Positions 7,435 through 16,160 of a stretch of DNA of 64,000 bases are shown piece by piece. How positions within the stretch are numbered: position 1 is the stretch's first letter; each line of letters opens with the position of its first letter. The position numbers and the translations under genes are program-made. Under the pieces are notes generated by a model. It saw nothing but the letters and a program-made list of their open reading frames with translations, was not told the origin of the DNA and did not search any database. Source of the stretch: Rothia mucilaginosa (lineage in GTDB: Bacteria > Actinomycetota > Actinomycetes > Actinomycetales > Micrococcaceae); NCBI RefSeq assembly GCF_901875305.1, contig NZ_CABFLY010000004.1, positions 230,359 through 294,358 of the forward strand, written 5' to 3'.

Positions 7435-10170
7435 TTAACCCTGGTGGAGGGGGCGCTCGTCAATGACGGTGCCGCCGATAATCTTCTCGATGGCTCGCAG
7501 GCCGATGAAGGTGCTGTTTTCGACCTTCTCGTCGTCCTCGGAGATGTAGTCCTCATCGGATGCGGCGCGTGCCGGGCGAGCCGGTGCCGCTGGTGCGCTA
7601 GGAGTCGGCGCTGCAGTTGCGTTAGAAGCCTGCGCTGCGGGCTTTTCCTCAGCCACCGGAGCATTAGCAGCCGGAGCGGTCTGCGGTACCTCTGCCAACG
7701 GACCAGCCGGCGCGAGGGGGCCAGCAGGCTCAACCGGAGCAGCAAGCGGACCAGCCGGAGCTACAGGCTCAGCAGGCGTTGCAGGCGCAGCGGGTACCTC
7801 AACTGGTTCAGCGTAGGCAGGCTCATCCTCAAAAGGGGGCTCCTGTCCATACGGAGGTTCCTCTGCGTGAGGAGGCTCCTGCGCGAACTGGGGCTCCGGG
7901 GCATACTGGGGATCTGGGGCGCTCTCCTGCTGCGGAACCCCGCTGCCGGAGGCCGCGAAGGAATCGCGCTCGCCAAAGCCGCCCGCCGGAACCTGCGGAG
8001 CAACCGGGGGCTCAGGGGCAAGCGGACCAGCCGGTGCCTGCGGTGCAGGCTGCTGAGGTGCATCCTCGGGGGCGCTCTGCGGGATTGGGGCAACCTCCCA
8101 CGCACCCAGGGGGGCATCCACGCTGGTGGACGCCGGAGCCGCGGCATCGTTCACCGGCTGACCGTGGCGACGCCACGCATCCTCACCGCCGCGGGGGCCT
8201 TCCGCCAGGGGTGCGGCGGGCTGCTGGGGAGCCGGTGCGACGGGCTGAGCCGCCTGCTGGGGTGTCGGGGCGCCCGGCTTGAGGGGCTCGCCGGGCTTGA
8301 CGACCTCGGCGTGAATCGTCACGGGGCCGCGCAGGAACTCGCCTACGCGAGCGGTCAGCTCGGGGACGTAGCCCTTGACCGCGCGCAGGGTTGCAATATC
8401 GGCACGCACGTAGAGCACTGTGCCCTCCAAGCGGGCGGGGTAAACCTGCGCCAGCTGCTCCGCGGAACCTGGAACGCTCATTCGGTTAAGGATGGCACGC
8501 CAATTGCCCTGAACCGCCGCCAGCGGATCATTTGGATTAAGCTTCAAAGGGGCGGGAGGGGTCGCAGCAACCGGGGCGGATGCAGCAGGAGCCGAGGCGT
8601 TCGGTGCCGCCGCCGGGGCGGTGTCCGCCAGGGGAGCACCAGCCTGAGCAGGAGAGGCCAGGGGCGCGGGAGTCTGAGTGGCCGGAGCTTGAGATGCGGT
8701 CTCCTGAGCTACAGGTGCCTGCGCCGCCGGTGCCAGGGGCGCAGAGCTAAGCGGCGCACCAGCCAGCGGGGGCGCACCCGCGCCAGCCTGCTGGGTACCG
8801 CCCTGCTGCGAACCTGCCTGCGGGGTAGCCGCCTCCTGAACAGGCGCGCTAGAAGCAAGAACCTGGGTATTAGGTGCCTGGGTCTTAGGAGCCATGCCCG
8901 CCGCCGCCATGCCCGCCGCACGCGCAGCCGACATGCTTGCCGGGGCCTGAGAACCGACCTGCACGCTCGCCGGGGCAGAACCAGCAGCACCAGAAGCCAC
9001 ACGACGCTCCAACACCTGAAGGCGCGAAGCCAGCGCCGCAATCTCCGCGCCGTTCGCCGAGCCCTCAGCCGCCGGCAGAAGCAGGCGGGCGCACAACAGC
9101 TCCAGCTGAAGCTGCGGGTTCGACGCGCCCGTCATGCCGTTCAGTGCATCGTTCACGGTTCCCGCCGCCAGGGTCAGCTCGCGCTCGCTCAGCGCCTGAG
9201 CCTGAACGGCCAGGCGGTCCAGCTGATCCTGCGGAACACCCTGCAGAATCTGCGCGGCCGATTGTGGGACAGCCTTCACCACAATCAAATCGCGCAGACG
9301 CTCCAGCAGATCCTCCACAAAACGGCGAGGATCCTGACCGGTCGCCACCACGCGAGACACCGCGCCAAACAGCGTGGACGCCTCCTTGGCGCCCAGCGCC
9401 TCCACAACCTCATCCAGAAGCTGCGCATGGGTATAACCCAGCAGGGCTACCGCGAGGTTGTACTCAATGCCCTTCTCGGAGGACGCGCCAGCCATCAGCT
9501 GATCAAGAATCGAGAGCGAATCACGCACCGACCCGCCGCCGGCACGAATCACCAGCTGCAACACGCCCGGCTCCACCGCCACCTGCTCCTGATCGCACAG
9601 GCTCTGCAGGTACGGCAAAAGAACCTCCGGCGGCACCAGACGGAACGGGTAGTGGTGGGTACGCGAACGAATCGTGCCCAGCACCTTATTCGGCTCGGTC
9701 GTCGCGAAGATGAACTTCACGTGCTCCGGCGGCTCCTCCACAATCTTCAGCAGGGCGTTAAAGCCCTCGCGGGTGACCATGTGGGCCTCGTCAATAATGA
9801 AAATCTTGTAGCGGTCACGCACCGGCGCCAGGGTCGCGCGCTCGCGCAGGTCACGGGCGTGATCCACGCCGCCGTGGCTCGCCGCATCCATCTCAATCAC
9901 GTCGAGGGAGCCGCCGCCGTCACGCGAAAGCTCACGGCACGAATCGCATACGCCACACGGGGTGGGGGTCGGGCCCTGCGCGCAGTTCAGGCATCGCGCC
10001 AGAATACGGGCCGAGGTGGTCTTACCGCAGCCGCGCGGTCCGGAGAAAAGGTAGGCGTGGTTGACGCGGTTCTTCTCCAGAGCCGTCATGAGGGGCACAG
10101 TAACCTGCTCCTGCCCGATGACCTCGGCGAAGGTCTCGGGACGGTAACGACGATAAAGGGCAGTGCTCAC
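7435..10170 (-). CDS. dnaX: DNA polymerase III subunits gamma/tau
   Basis: Clamp-loader ATPase, 911 aa. Walker A GPRGCGKTT is at 44-52, the zinc site uses C63, C72, C75 and C78, the Walker B/DEAH-type motif is FIIDEAHMVTREGFNALLK, and sensor 1 is FIFATTEPNKV. Domains I-III end near residue 370. The rest is a very Ala/Pro-rich tail interrupted by one ordered-looking segment (about 565-660) that contains NWRAILNRM and LEGTVLYVRADI. The start is GTG at 10170 with AAGAGG 5 bases upstream. The Pro/Ala tail also creates a long spurious open frame on the other strand. Confidence 0.96.
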   Translation of the reverse strand: MSTALYRRYRPETFAEVIGQEQVTVPLMTALEKNRVNHAYLFSGPRGCGKTTSARILARCLNCAQGPTPTPCGVCDSCRELSRDGGGSLDVIEMDAASHGGVDHARDLRERATLAPVRDRYKIFIIDEAHMVTREGFNALLKIVEEPPEHVKFIFATTEPNKVLGTIRSRTHHYPFRLVPPEVLLPYLQSLCDQEQVAVEPGVLQLVIRAGGGSVRDSLSILDQLMAGASSEKGIEYNLAVALLGYTHAQLLDEVVEALGAKEASTLFGAVSRVVATGQDPRRFVEDLLERLRDLIVVKAVPQSAAQILQGVPQDQLDRLAVQAQALSERELTLAAGTVNDALNGMTGASNPQLQLELLCARLLLPAAEGSANGAEIAALASRLQVLERRVASGAAGSAPASVQVGSQAPASMSAARAAGMAAAGMAPKTQAPNTQVLASSAPVQEAATPQAGSQQGGTQQAGAGAPPLAGAPLSSAPLAPAAQAPVAQETASQAPATQTPAPLASPAQAGAPLADTAPAAAPNASAPAASAPVAATPPAPLKLNPNDPLAAVQGNWRAILNRMSVPGSAEQLAQVYPARLEGTVLYVRADIATLRAVKGYVPELTARVGEFLRGPVTIHAEVVKPGEPLKPGAPTPQQAAQPVAPAPQQPAAPLAEGPRGGEDAWRRHGQPVNDAAAPASTSVDAPLGAWEVAPIPQSAPEDAPQQPAPQAPAGPLAPEPPVAPQVPAGGFGERDSFAASGSGVPQQESAPDPQYAPEPQFAQEPPHAEEPPYGQEPPFEDEPAYAEPVEVPAAPATPAEPVAPAGPLAAPVEPAGPLAPAGPLAEVPQTAPAANAPVAEEKPAAQASNATAAPTPSAPAAPARPARAASDEDYISEDDEKVENSTFIGLRAIEKIIGGTVIDERPLHQG

Positions 10171-10407
10171 GGCAACCTCTTAAGCTCGGGGATGCGGATA
10201 GGACAATCGCTACCATTTTAGACGCTTTACCCCGCGCCCGAGCGGCCCGCCGTCACCGTTTGGCGAACCTCTCCGGAGGCGTGGGCGTAGTGTTTGCCCA
10301 GGTCCTGCTCAAGGGCGCGCGACGGTGTGCCGCGAGCATGCGCCGGTCCGCAACCCCCGCACGCTCACCCCAAGTTCCCAATGCGTCAAAAATCCGGTAC
10401 ACTGGTT

Positions 10408-10500
10408 CTTGCCTCTTACGTGGCGTTATCTTGGAAAACTCCCCCAGGACCGGAAGGTAGCAAGGGTATTCGAGCTATGACGGGTGCGTAGGAGGTCTTT
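10408..10500 (+). ncRNA. ffs: Signal recognition particle RNA (small bacterial type)
   Basis: Contains the SRP helix 8 core: CCAGGACCGGAAGGTAGCAA at 10444-10463, with the GGAA-type tetraloop and the asymmetric loop that binds Ffh. The flanks pair: GCCTCTTACG (10411-10420) with CGTAGGAGGT (10487-10496), allowing G-U pairs. A TCTTTTTT tract follows at about 10496. Ends are approximate. Its place upstream of dnaX and near tRNA-Ser is usual in actinobacteria. Confidence 0.88.
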
Positions 10501-10675
10501 TTTACCCAAAAACAGGTACCTGGGTAGCTTGCACCCGTCATGCCCGTCTCACTGTCGTTCGACGGCTTCAACCCAGGATTCCGCCTCGTTAGGGCTCGGC
10601 GGCTTCGGCGCATGATTTATTGCCTCGCGCGCTCGGAATCCTGCGCCTCAGTTCGCTCGCTCAGAATCCGGATCC

Positions 10676-10745
10676 TCAGCGGTTGCGTAGGAGGTTTTTC
10701 TATACCTCAAAATAGGTCTTTCTCCTGCGAGCGTGCACCCGCCAA
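10676..10745 (+). repeat. Degenerate second copy of the SRP RNA 3' end and downstream sequence
   Basis: The stretch repeats, with changes, the 3' end of the SRP RNA and what follows it: GCGTAGGAGGT then a T-run, ACC, an A-run, AGGT and finally GTGCACCCG, compared with 10488-10540. The rest of the region 10501-10856 holds no gene that I can see. Confidence 0.6.
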
Positions 10746-10856
10746 ACCCAACTATAGTGTGCTTTCTATTACTTTTTCCCCGCTAGGCTTGCGTGGCATC
10801 ATCAATCTGTAGTAAAGTTTTATTCGTTACCTACGCAATGCGCAGGGAACGTAGCT

Positions 10857-10945
10857 GGAGGATTCGCCTAGCGGCCTATGGCGCACGCCTGGAACGCGTG
10901 TTGGGTTAACAGCCCTCGGGGGTTCAAATCCCCCATCCTCCGCCA
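10857..10945 (+). tRNA. tRNA-Ser(GGA)
   Basis: Acceptor arms GGAGGAT (10857-10863) and ATCCTCC (10935-10941), discriminator G and encoded CCA. The anticodon stem CACGC/GCGTG encloses loop CTGGAAC, giving anticodon GGA. A long variable arm (type II tRNA) and the T arm GGGGGTTCAAATCCCCC are present. Confidence 0.97.
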
Positions 10946-10948
10946 CCG

Positions 10949-10985
10949 ATCCCCGGTCTTAGATTCTAAGGCCGGGGATTTTTTG
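10949..10985 (+). terminator. Terminator after tRNA-Ser
   Basis: Stem ATCCCCGG-CTTAGA / TCTAAGG-CCGGGGAT followed by TTTTTT (10979-10985). Ends the tRNA-Ser transcript. Confidence 0.9.
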
Positions 10986-11062
10986 CGCCCTTGCTACTAT
11001 TTCCTCAGAATCCTAACAGGTCCGCGCCGCCGGGCGTTCACATACCTGCAGAAAGCACCACC

Positions 11063-11392
11063 ATGATCTTCAAAAAAGTAGGCGACAGCCGCCCCTACCC
11101 CCAGCACGGCATGACCCACGCCGACTGGGGCAGTATCGCGCCGCAGCAGGTGCGCCTCGACACCCTCATCACCACTCAGAAGACCCTCAACCTTGAAACG
11201 CTCCTGGCCGAGGACTCCACCTTCTACGGTGACCTCTTCCCGCACGTGGTCAAGTGGGGCGGCGAACTCTACCTGGAGGACGGCGTGCACCGCGCGCTCC
11301 GCAACGCCCTGCACCGCCGCGCCGTCATGTACGCGCGGGTGCTCGACCTGGACTCCATCTCCCCGGCCCTGCTACCCGAGGCTCGCAACTAG
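11063..11392 (+). CDS. Small conserved actinobacterial protein (often named VapB-family antitoxin)
   Basis: 109 aa, acidic/neutral, soluble. It begins MIFKKVGDSRPYPQHGMT and has the well conserved block LLAEDSTFYGDLFPHVVKW plus GELYLEDGVHRALRNALH. I recall near-identical proteins across actinobacteria next to the dnaX/tRNA-Ser region. Some databases label them type II toxin-antitoxin VapB family, but no toxin gene lies next to it here and the sequence lacks an obvious ribbon-helix-helix, so I leave the function open. The LYLEDGVHRA motif resembles ParB-like ligand-binding proteins. Start at ATG 11063; the ORF can be extended upstream, but without a good ribosome site. Confidence 0.8.
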   Translation: MIFKKVGDSRPYPQHGMTHADWGSIAPQQVRLDTLITTQKTLNLETLLAEDSTFYGDLFPHVVKWGGELYLEDGVHRALRNALHRRAVMYARVLDLDSISPALLPEARN

Positions 11393-11445
11393 GCGACACC
11401 GGGCGGCTTTCCGCGCCCAGTCCGCGCGATTGCGCACAAAATCGT

Positions 11446-11494
11446 AAAAATGCAGGTGCCGAGCCGCTCTTAGAACGGCTCGGCACCTGCATTT
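11446..11494. terminator. Bidirectional terminator
   Basis: Long perfect stem AAAATGCAGGTGCCGAGCCG / CGGCTCGGCACCTGCATTTT with an 8-base loop, A-run on one side and T-run on the other. It lies between the convergent 11063-11392 gene and the tetR gene and can serve both. Confidence 0.92.
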
Positions 11495-11559
11495 TAAAGT
11501 TTTAACGTATATCTGCCCGGCGGAGCGCCGCCGAACACGCCACCACGGTGGCAGGAAGC

Positions 11560-12258
11560 CTACGCGGCACCCATCCGGTCGGATTCGTTCTGTACGGGGG
11601 CCAGCTGAGGCACGAGCTCCTCAGAATCCAGACGCACCGGGTTGCCCTCGGCGTTGAAGCGGGCACCCAGGCCCATCTGAATGAAGCGAATCGTGTTAAG
11701 AATCTGGCGCTCTCGGGCCTGTTCGTCCGGTGCATCCTCGGTGCGTCCCGCGCTCGAAGACAGCGAGCCGTGCACCAGCATTGCCAGTTCGCGGATATCG
11801 TTCTGCGGAATGTACTTCTCGGCGATGGCTGCCGAAAGAATGTTTGCCAGAACCATCTGCAGCTCCTGCACGTGCTTGCCGAGCTTCGCATACGACTCGG
11901 GGGAAAGCATGGAGCGCATGGCCGGGCCCGGGGGCAGGTGGCGGCGCGCCAGGTCGTTAATCTGCAGGCGAATGTACACGGCCAGCTGGTCGATGGGGTT
12001 CTCAATACCCTCCAGGCCTTCGCGTAGCTCCTTGAGGAAGCGTTCGGTCTCGTCCAGGGCGTAGGCAACCAGCAGCTCACCCATGTCGGCGAAGTAGTTG
12101 TACACGGCGGTGCGGCCGATGCCCGCGTTCTTAGCGACGTCGGTCATGGTCAGGCCGGACAGGCCTCGGGTGTAGAGAATCTCGCCGAAAGAGTTGAGGA
12201 TGGCGCGCTTGGTGTTCTCGCGCTGGGCGGCGTTGGTGGCTGCAGAAATACGTGGCAT
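11560..12258 (-). CDS. TetR-family transcriptional regulator
   Basis: 232 aa. Residues 15-62 are the TetR DNA-binding domain (RAILNSFGEILYTRGLSGLT, then VAKNAGIGRTAVYNYF). The C-terminal region is a helical ligand-binding/dimer domain without recognisable ligand clues. Start ATG 12258. A concentric pair of inverted repeats directly upstream (12260-12312) suggests it represses itself. The next upstream gene is a same-strand hydrolase, so the regulated target could be that gene or one elsewhere. Confidence 0.92.
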   Translation of the reverse strand: MPRISAATNAAQRENTKRAILNSFGEILYTRGLSGLTMTDVAKNAGIGRTAVYNYFADMGELLVAYALDETERFLKELREGLEGIENPIDQLAVYIRLQINDLARRHLPPGPAMRSMLSPESYAKLGKHVQELQMVLANILSAAIAEKYIPQNDIRELAMLVHGSLSSSAGRTEDAPDEQARERQILNTIRFIQMGLGARFNAEGNPVRLDSEELVPQLAPVQNESDRMGAA

Positions 12259-12259
12259 A

Positions 12260-12312
12260 GTGACACCTTACCGCAGAATGTCATCAAATGACGAATATGT
12301 CGAATGTGTCAC
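12260..12312. promoter_or_regulatory. Candidate TetR operator (two concentric inverted repeats)
   Basis: Outer arms GTGACAC (12260-12266) and GTGTCAC (12306-12312) and inner arms GTCAT (12280-12284) and ATGAC (12288-12292) share the same centre at 12286. It begins 2 bp before the tetR start codon. Operator role is inference. Confidence 0.5.
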
Positions 12313-12421
12313 CAAGAAATTTGCGTAATCCATGCGAATTTTACGCAGGGGATGCAGCAAAACCCCTCGAACAGCCCGGATACCCCGCACTACGCGGGCC
12401 AAGGGCAGGTAGAGATCTCGC

Positions 12422-13402
12422 TCAGAGATACCCCAAACGCTTCGCCGCGGAGAGGTCCGCGGCCACCAGCGCGGGAATAGGATAGCCCGTGTGCCCGCGC
12501 CCCGGAATGACCTGCAGAGCCGTGCGCGCGCCGAGCGCCTCATAGAAAGCGATACCCTCCTGCGCCGCAACCTGCGCGGACCAGACGGACCCGCCGCGCG
12601 GAGCCTTCCACCGGGCGAGCCTCCGCGCACGCAACCGCATGCCGGAGGGCGAACGCCCATCCCGTAGCCCCACATGCCAGCTCATCAGGAAGCCGCGATG
12701 CGAGGTGGGGTTCTCCAGGGCACGCTGCCGCACCTTGGCTGGGATGCCGTCAGCCCCGCCTCCAGCAATGAGGGACGCACCCGCACCGGTTACCTCCCCG
12801 AGTTCGCGGGTGAGCAACTCGTAGCTGAGGAACTCGGCGCCGCCGGAATAACCGGCAAACCAGACGCGGCTCATGTCCAGACCGTAGGCCAGCGAAAGCT
12901 CCTTGATGAGGGCCCGAACCGTCCGACCGTGCGAACGCGCGCGCACCCACCAATTAATGGTGAGTAAAGAAGAGAAAAGGCCGGTTCCGTCACTGAGGCT
13001 TCCGGGGGCCAGAATAGGCACGCTGAGCATATTGAAATCTTCAGCTACGCGCGCTAACTCGGCCCGCAGGGGAGAATGACGGCGGAGCAGACGGCTTCCG
13101 GCGCGTGAGATGTGGTCACCGTCGAAATAGAGGAGCAGCCCGGGGGCCCGGTCGGCGGAGGAATCGCTGAGCAGGTTGAGATTATCCACGCGGTAATAGA
13201 TGGTGCGCCCGCGGTAAGAGAAAGGACGATAACCCACAACCTCCGAGGAGGCGAGTACGAGCGGCTCGAATACCGTGGCAACCGCCCGAACCAGCCGCGC
13301 CGCGCGGGGGAGCAGCGGATGCAACCGTGGAATGTGTGCGCTAAGCCGCCGCTGGTTGCGGTGAATCAACGGACGACGCAGACGGTGGCTCAGCCTCTTC
13401 AT
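12422..13402 (-). CDS. Predicted alpha/beta hydrolase
   Basis: 326 aa from ATG 13402 (MKRLSHRLRRP). The nucleophile elbow is FAGYSGGAEFLSYEL (GxSxG), a YFDGDH motif lies upstream, and GRGHTGYPIPAL near the C-terminus supplies the probable catalytic His. This gives a Ser-Asp-His hydrolase, esterase/peptidase-like; substrate unknown. The N-terminus is strongly basic with no clear signal peptide. A longer open frame reaches 13537, but its residues look like non-coding translation. Likely single gene. Confidence 0.75.
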   Translation of the reverse strand: MKRLSHRLRRPLIHRNQRRLSAHIPRLHPLLPRAARLVRAVATVFEPLVLASSEVVGYRPFSYRGRTIYYRVDNLNLLSDSSADRAPGLLLYFDGDHISRAGSRLLRRHSPLRAELARVAEDFNMLSVPILAPGSLSDGTGLFSSLLTINWWVRARSHGRTVRALIKELSLAYGLDMSRVWFAGYSGGAEFLSYELLTRELGEVTGAGASLIAGGGADGIPAKVRQRALENPTSHRGFLMSWHVGLRDGRSPSGMRLRARRLARWKAPRGGSVWSAQVAAQEGIAFYEALGARTALQVIPGRGHTGYPIPALVAADLSAAKRLGYL

Positions 13403-13562
13403 GGTTCCATTGTAGGCAGAGCCGCGGTGTCGGATGCCAGTTCTCACCGCCCGCCGAAACGCCTCGAGACAGCACGATGCCGATGCGGCCGGGCGTCCGA
13501 ACTCTAGAGCTGGCGGCTCCCAACCTGCCCGCCGCACGGTATGTGGGTACTATTAGAGAGGC

Positions 13563-13644
13563 TTGGGTGGCAGACGAGCCCAACGAATGCGGTCCACGTG
13601 CCGCATTTGAAGTTTATGGTGGTCCGCCCACCACACAACCACCA
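13563..13644 (+). promoter_or_regulatory. Structured leader upstream of the queuosine-precursor transporter
   Basis: Three hairpins in a row: TTGGG/CCCAA (13563-13583), AATGCGG/CCGCATT (13586-13607, perfect 7-bp stem) and TGGTGG/CCACCA (13617-13633). The left arm of the third can instead pair with ACCACCA at 13638-13644, giving two exclusive structures. Possible riboswitch or attenuator; it does not fit the known preQ1 classes by eye. Confidence 0.4.
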
Positions 13645-13683
13645 CTAGAAACACAATGCATGAGAAAGAACCTGGGGAGAGTT

Positions 13684-14412
13684 ATGGCTAAACCCGTTAG
13701 CGAGTCGAAGGCTCAGACGAGCACCGTGAAGGTGCCGTGGGCCGGTCGTCGCGGCTATTTTGATCTGTTGTTGGCTACATCCTGCGTCATCCTGATTATT
13801 TCGAATATTGGCGCGACTAAGGGCGTGGCGTTTGGCCCGCTACCCTTCGAGCTGCCCGTCATTGGTAACACTATCGTGACTGACGGTGGTTTCTTCCTCT
13901 TCCCTCTGGCCTACGTGATTGGTGACCTGCTCTCCGAGGTGTACGGCTTTAAGCGTGCTCGCCGCGCTATCGTGGCTTCCTTTGTGGCTGCCGCCTTTGC
14001 TGCCGTGTGCTTCCTGGTCATCATGTATCTGCCGGCCGCGGAGTTCTATGAGAACCAGAAGGCATTTGAGTCTGTTCTGGGCCCTGTGTGGCAGATTTAC
14101 GCCGGTTCTTTGCTTGGTTATCTGTGCGGCCAGACCCTGAACGCCTGGATTATGGTGTCCATGAAGAAGGCCACCAAAGGCCGCTTCCTGTGGCTGCGCA
14201 TGATTCTTTCCACCCTGGCTGGTGAGTTGGTTGACACCGTCATCTTCTGTTCGATTGCGGCTCCGGTGCTTGGCATCGATACCATTGAGGCTTTCCTGAA
14301 CTACGTGCTGGTCGGCTACGTCTACAAGTGCCTGGTTGAGGTAATCCTCATGCCTATTAGCTACCCGGTGATTGGTTGGTTTAAGCGTCACGAGCTGGAG
14401 CACGTGGCCTAG
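13684..14412 (+). CDS. yhhQ: Queuosine precursor transporter (YhhQ/QPTR family)
   Basis: 242 aa integral membrane protein, about six to seven helices, of the COG1738 family that imports preQ0/preQ1 or queuine. Family landmarks are the N-terminal SNIGATKG, a FFLFPLAYVIGDLLSEVYGF loop, and a C-terminal segment with GELVDTVIFCSIA and YKCLVEVILMPISYPVI. Start placed at ATG 13684, a few bases after GGGGAGAG; ATG 13660 is the alternative. The tgt gene 6 kb away encodes the enzyme that would use the imported base. The upstream leader is unusually structured. Confidence 0.9.
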   Translation: MAKPVSESKAQTSTVKVPWAGRRGYFDLLLATSCVILIISNIGATKGVAFGPLPFELPVIGNTIVTDGGFFLFPLAYVIGDLLSEVYGFKRARRAIVASFVAAAFAAVCFLVIMYLPAAEFYENQKAFESVLGPVWQIYAGSLLGYLCGQTLNAWIMVSMKKATKGRFLWLRMILSTLAGELVDTVIFCSIAAPVLGIDTIEAFLNYVLVGYVYKCLVEVILMPISYPVIGWFKRHELEHVA

Positions 14413-14522
14413 CCCAACACTGGACGCCGATGCGCGGGGCCGCTCGATTGTTTATTCGGGCGGCCTTCCCCTATTCACACTTCATTTTCAATACACAGCA
14501 TTCCAAACGAAAGCGACATGTT

Positions 14523-15977
14523 ATGTCTACACTGCGGGAGAATACCTCTGAGCAGTCGGGCGATTCTCTGAGTCGTTCCCTATCCCACGGTCAGCTGACC
14601 ATGATTGCGATGGGCCTGGCGCTGGGTACGGGCCTGTTCCTGGGCTCGTCCTCGGCGATTAAGATTGCGGGCCCGGGCGCGATTATTTCCTATGCAATCG
14701 GTTCGATGATTGCGGCGATTATTGCCGCCTGCGCGGGTGAGATGTCCGTGCGTCACCCGATTCAGGGCGGTTTCGGAACGATTGCGAGCCGCTACCTGAA
14801 CCCGTTTAGCGGCTACATCACCCGTTGGGCTTATTGGGCGTGCACCGTGCCTCTGGCTGGTGCCGAGCTGGTGGCCGTGGGCCATTACGTGGCGTTCTGG
14901 TTCCCGCAGGTTCCTCTGTGGGTTTCGGTGACGTTCTTCGGCGTGCTGATCCTGGTGCTGAACCTGGTGAGCGTGAAGTCCTTCGGCGCGTTGGAGTTCT
15001 TGCTCTCCTCGATTAAGGTGTCCGCGGTCATTGTGTTCATGGTGATTGGTCTGCTGCTGGTGTTTGTGGGTCTGCCGAATCACGGCGCCGCGGGCGTGCA
15101 GAACCTCGTTAGTGAGGGCGGTTTCCTGCCGAACGGCCCCATGTCGATTTGGATTTCGATGGCCGTGGTCATGTTCTCCTTCGGCGGTGTCGAGATGATT
15201 TCACTTTCCGCTGCGGAGGCGAAAGACCCCGCCCGCTCGGTGGCCTCCAGCGTGAAGGCGATGATTTGGCGTCTGTCCACCTTCTACGTGGTGTCCATGG
15301 CGATTATTCTGTGCTTGGTGCCGTGGCAGACGGCGGCGCAGAACTCTGACCTGACCGAGTCCCCTTTCGTGCTGGTCTTCTCCGAGATGGGTATTCCCTT
15401 CGCCGCCGACATCATGAACTTCGTGGTGCTGGTGGCGGCGCTTTCGGGCGCAAACGCCTCGCTGTATGCGGCAACCCGCCTGATGCACGCTCTGGGTGCC
15501 GATAAGATGGCCCCCTCGGTTGCGGCCCGCACGACCTCCCGGGGCGTGCCGATGACGGCCCTGCTGATTTCCTTCACCGGTGTTGTCGTGGCAACCGTGA
15601 TGGCTGTGGCCAAGATTGGTAACATCTTTGCCCTGCTGATGGCTCTGGTGACCCTATGCATACTGATTGTGTGGATCATGATTCTGCTGACCTACCAGGC
15701 CTACAAGAAGGACCAGGGGAATGCCTCCTCCTTCACGGTGCTGGGTGGCCGCCTGACGGCGGGTTTGGCTCTGGTGGGCGTGCTGGGCACCCTGGTGGCC
15801 CTGTTCATGCTGGACGGCTCGGGTGTTCAGGAGTCCATCATGGTGGGCGTGGTCTTCTTCGTGCTGATTTCTGCCGGTTACGTGGTCGCTTCGCGTCGCC
15901 TGGGTGGATTCAAGCGTCCCGACCTGGATGCTATGCACGAGGCTGAGGAGCTGCAGGCTCGATCCGCCGAGTCTTAG
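14523..15977 (+). CDS. Amino-acid permease, APC superfamily (copy 1)
   Basis: 484 aa with about 12 transmembrane helices. The start region LSRSLSHGQLTMIAMGLALG followed by GTGLFLGSS is the APC helix 1 signature of the AAT (GABA/proline/aromatic permease) group. FSFGGVEMISLSAAEAKDP is the conserved helix 6 block. Start ATG 14523; the upstream frame is open but has no coding look. Close paralogue of the next gene (see 16232-17737), so this is a tandem duplication that has diverged. Substrate cannot be read from sequence. Confidence 0.93.
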   Translation: MSTLRENTSEQSGDSLSRSLSHGQLTMIAMGLALGTGLFLGSSSAIKIAGPGAIISYAIGSMIAAIIAACAGEMSVRHPIQGGFGTIASRYLNPFSGYITRWAYWACTVPLAGAELVAVGHYVAFWFPQVPLWVSVTFFGVLILVLNLVSVKSFGALEFLLSSIKVSAVIVFMVIGLLLVFVGLPNHGAAGVQNLVSEGGFLPNGPMSIWISMAVVMFSFGGVEMISLSAAEAKDPARSVASSVKAMIWRLSTFYVVSMAIILCLVPWQTAAQNSDLTESPFVLVFSEMGIPFAADIMNFVVLVAALSGANASLYAATRLMHALGADKMAPSVAARTTSRGVPMTALLISFTGVVVATVMAVAKIGNIFALLMALVTLCILIVWIMILLTYQAYKKDQGNASSFTVLGGRLTAGLALVGVLGTLVALFMLDGSGVQESIMVGVVFFVLISAGYVVASRRLGGFKRPDLDAMHEAEELQARSAES

Positions 15978-16108
15978 CCTCAGTTTGAAGTTATAGGGTG
16001 GGGCGTCGCAGGTAAGAGCCGCGGCGCCCCGTCGCATCCGGTAGCTCCCACTTCTGCCGCAGGATGCACCAATTGGCACCCGTACAATGGAATTATTCGC
16101 GCCCGCGA

Positions 16109-16160
16109 CCCGCGGTTTTGACCCGTGGTTTTGACCCGTGGTTTTGACCCGTGGTTTTGA
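16109..16160 (+). repeat. Tandem repeat, four copies of a 13-bp unit
   Basis: Unit CCCGTGGTTTTGA; copies at 16109 (one C variant), 16122, 16135 and 16148, followed by a decayed fifth (CTTCGCGGTTT). It lies in the intergenic region between the two permeases, about 70 bp before the second start. The intergene also has a UUCG-capped hairpin ACGCC/GGCGT at 16199-16212, just before the ribosome site. Confidence 0.9.

Noticed and set aside
7327..10221. 964-residue open frame on the plus strand opposite dnaX
   Set aside because: It is the complement of the GC-rich, Ala/Pro-rich DnaX coding sequence; composition (Arg/Leu/Gly) is that of a shadow frame and it has no recognisable domain.
13560..13650. 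Known preQ1 riboswitch before yhhQ
   Set aside because: The hairpins do not show the class I A-rich tail pseudoknot or the class II core, so no class is assigned; retained only as a structured leader.
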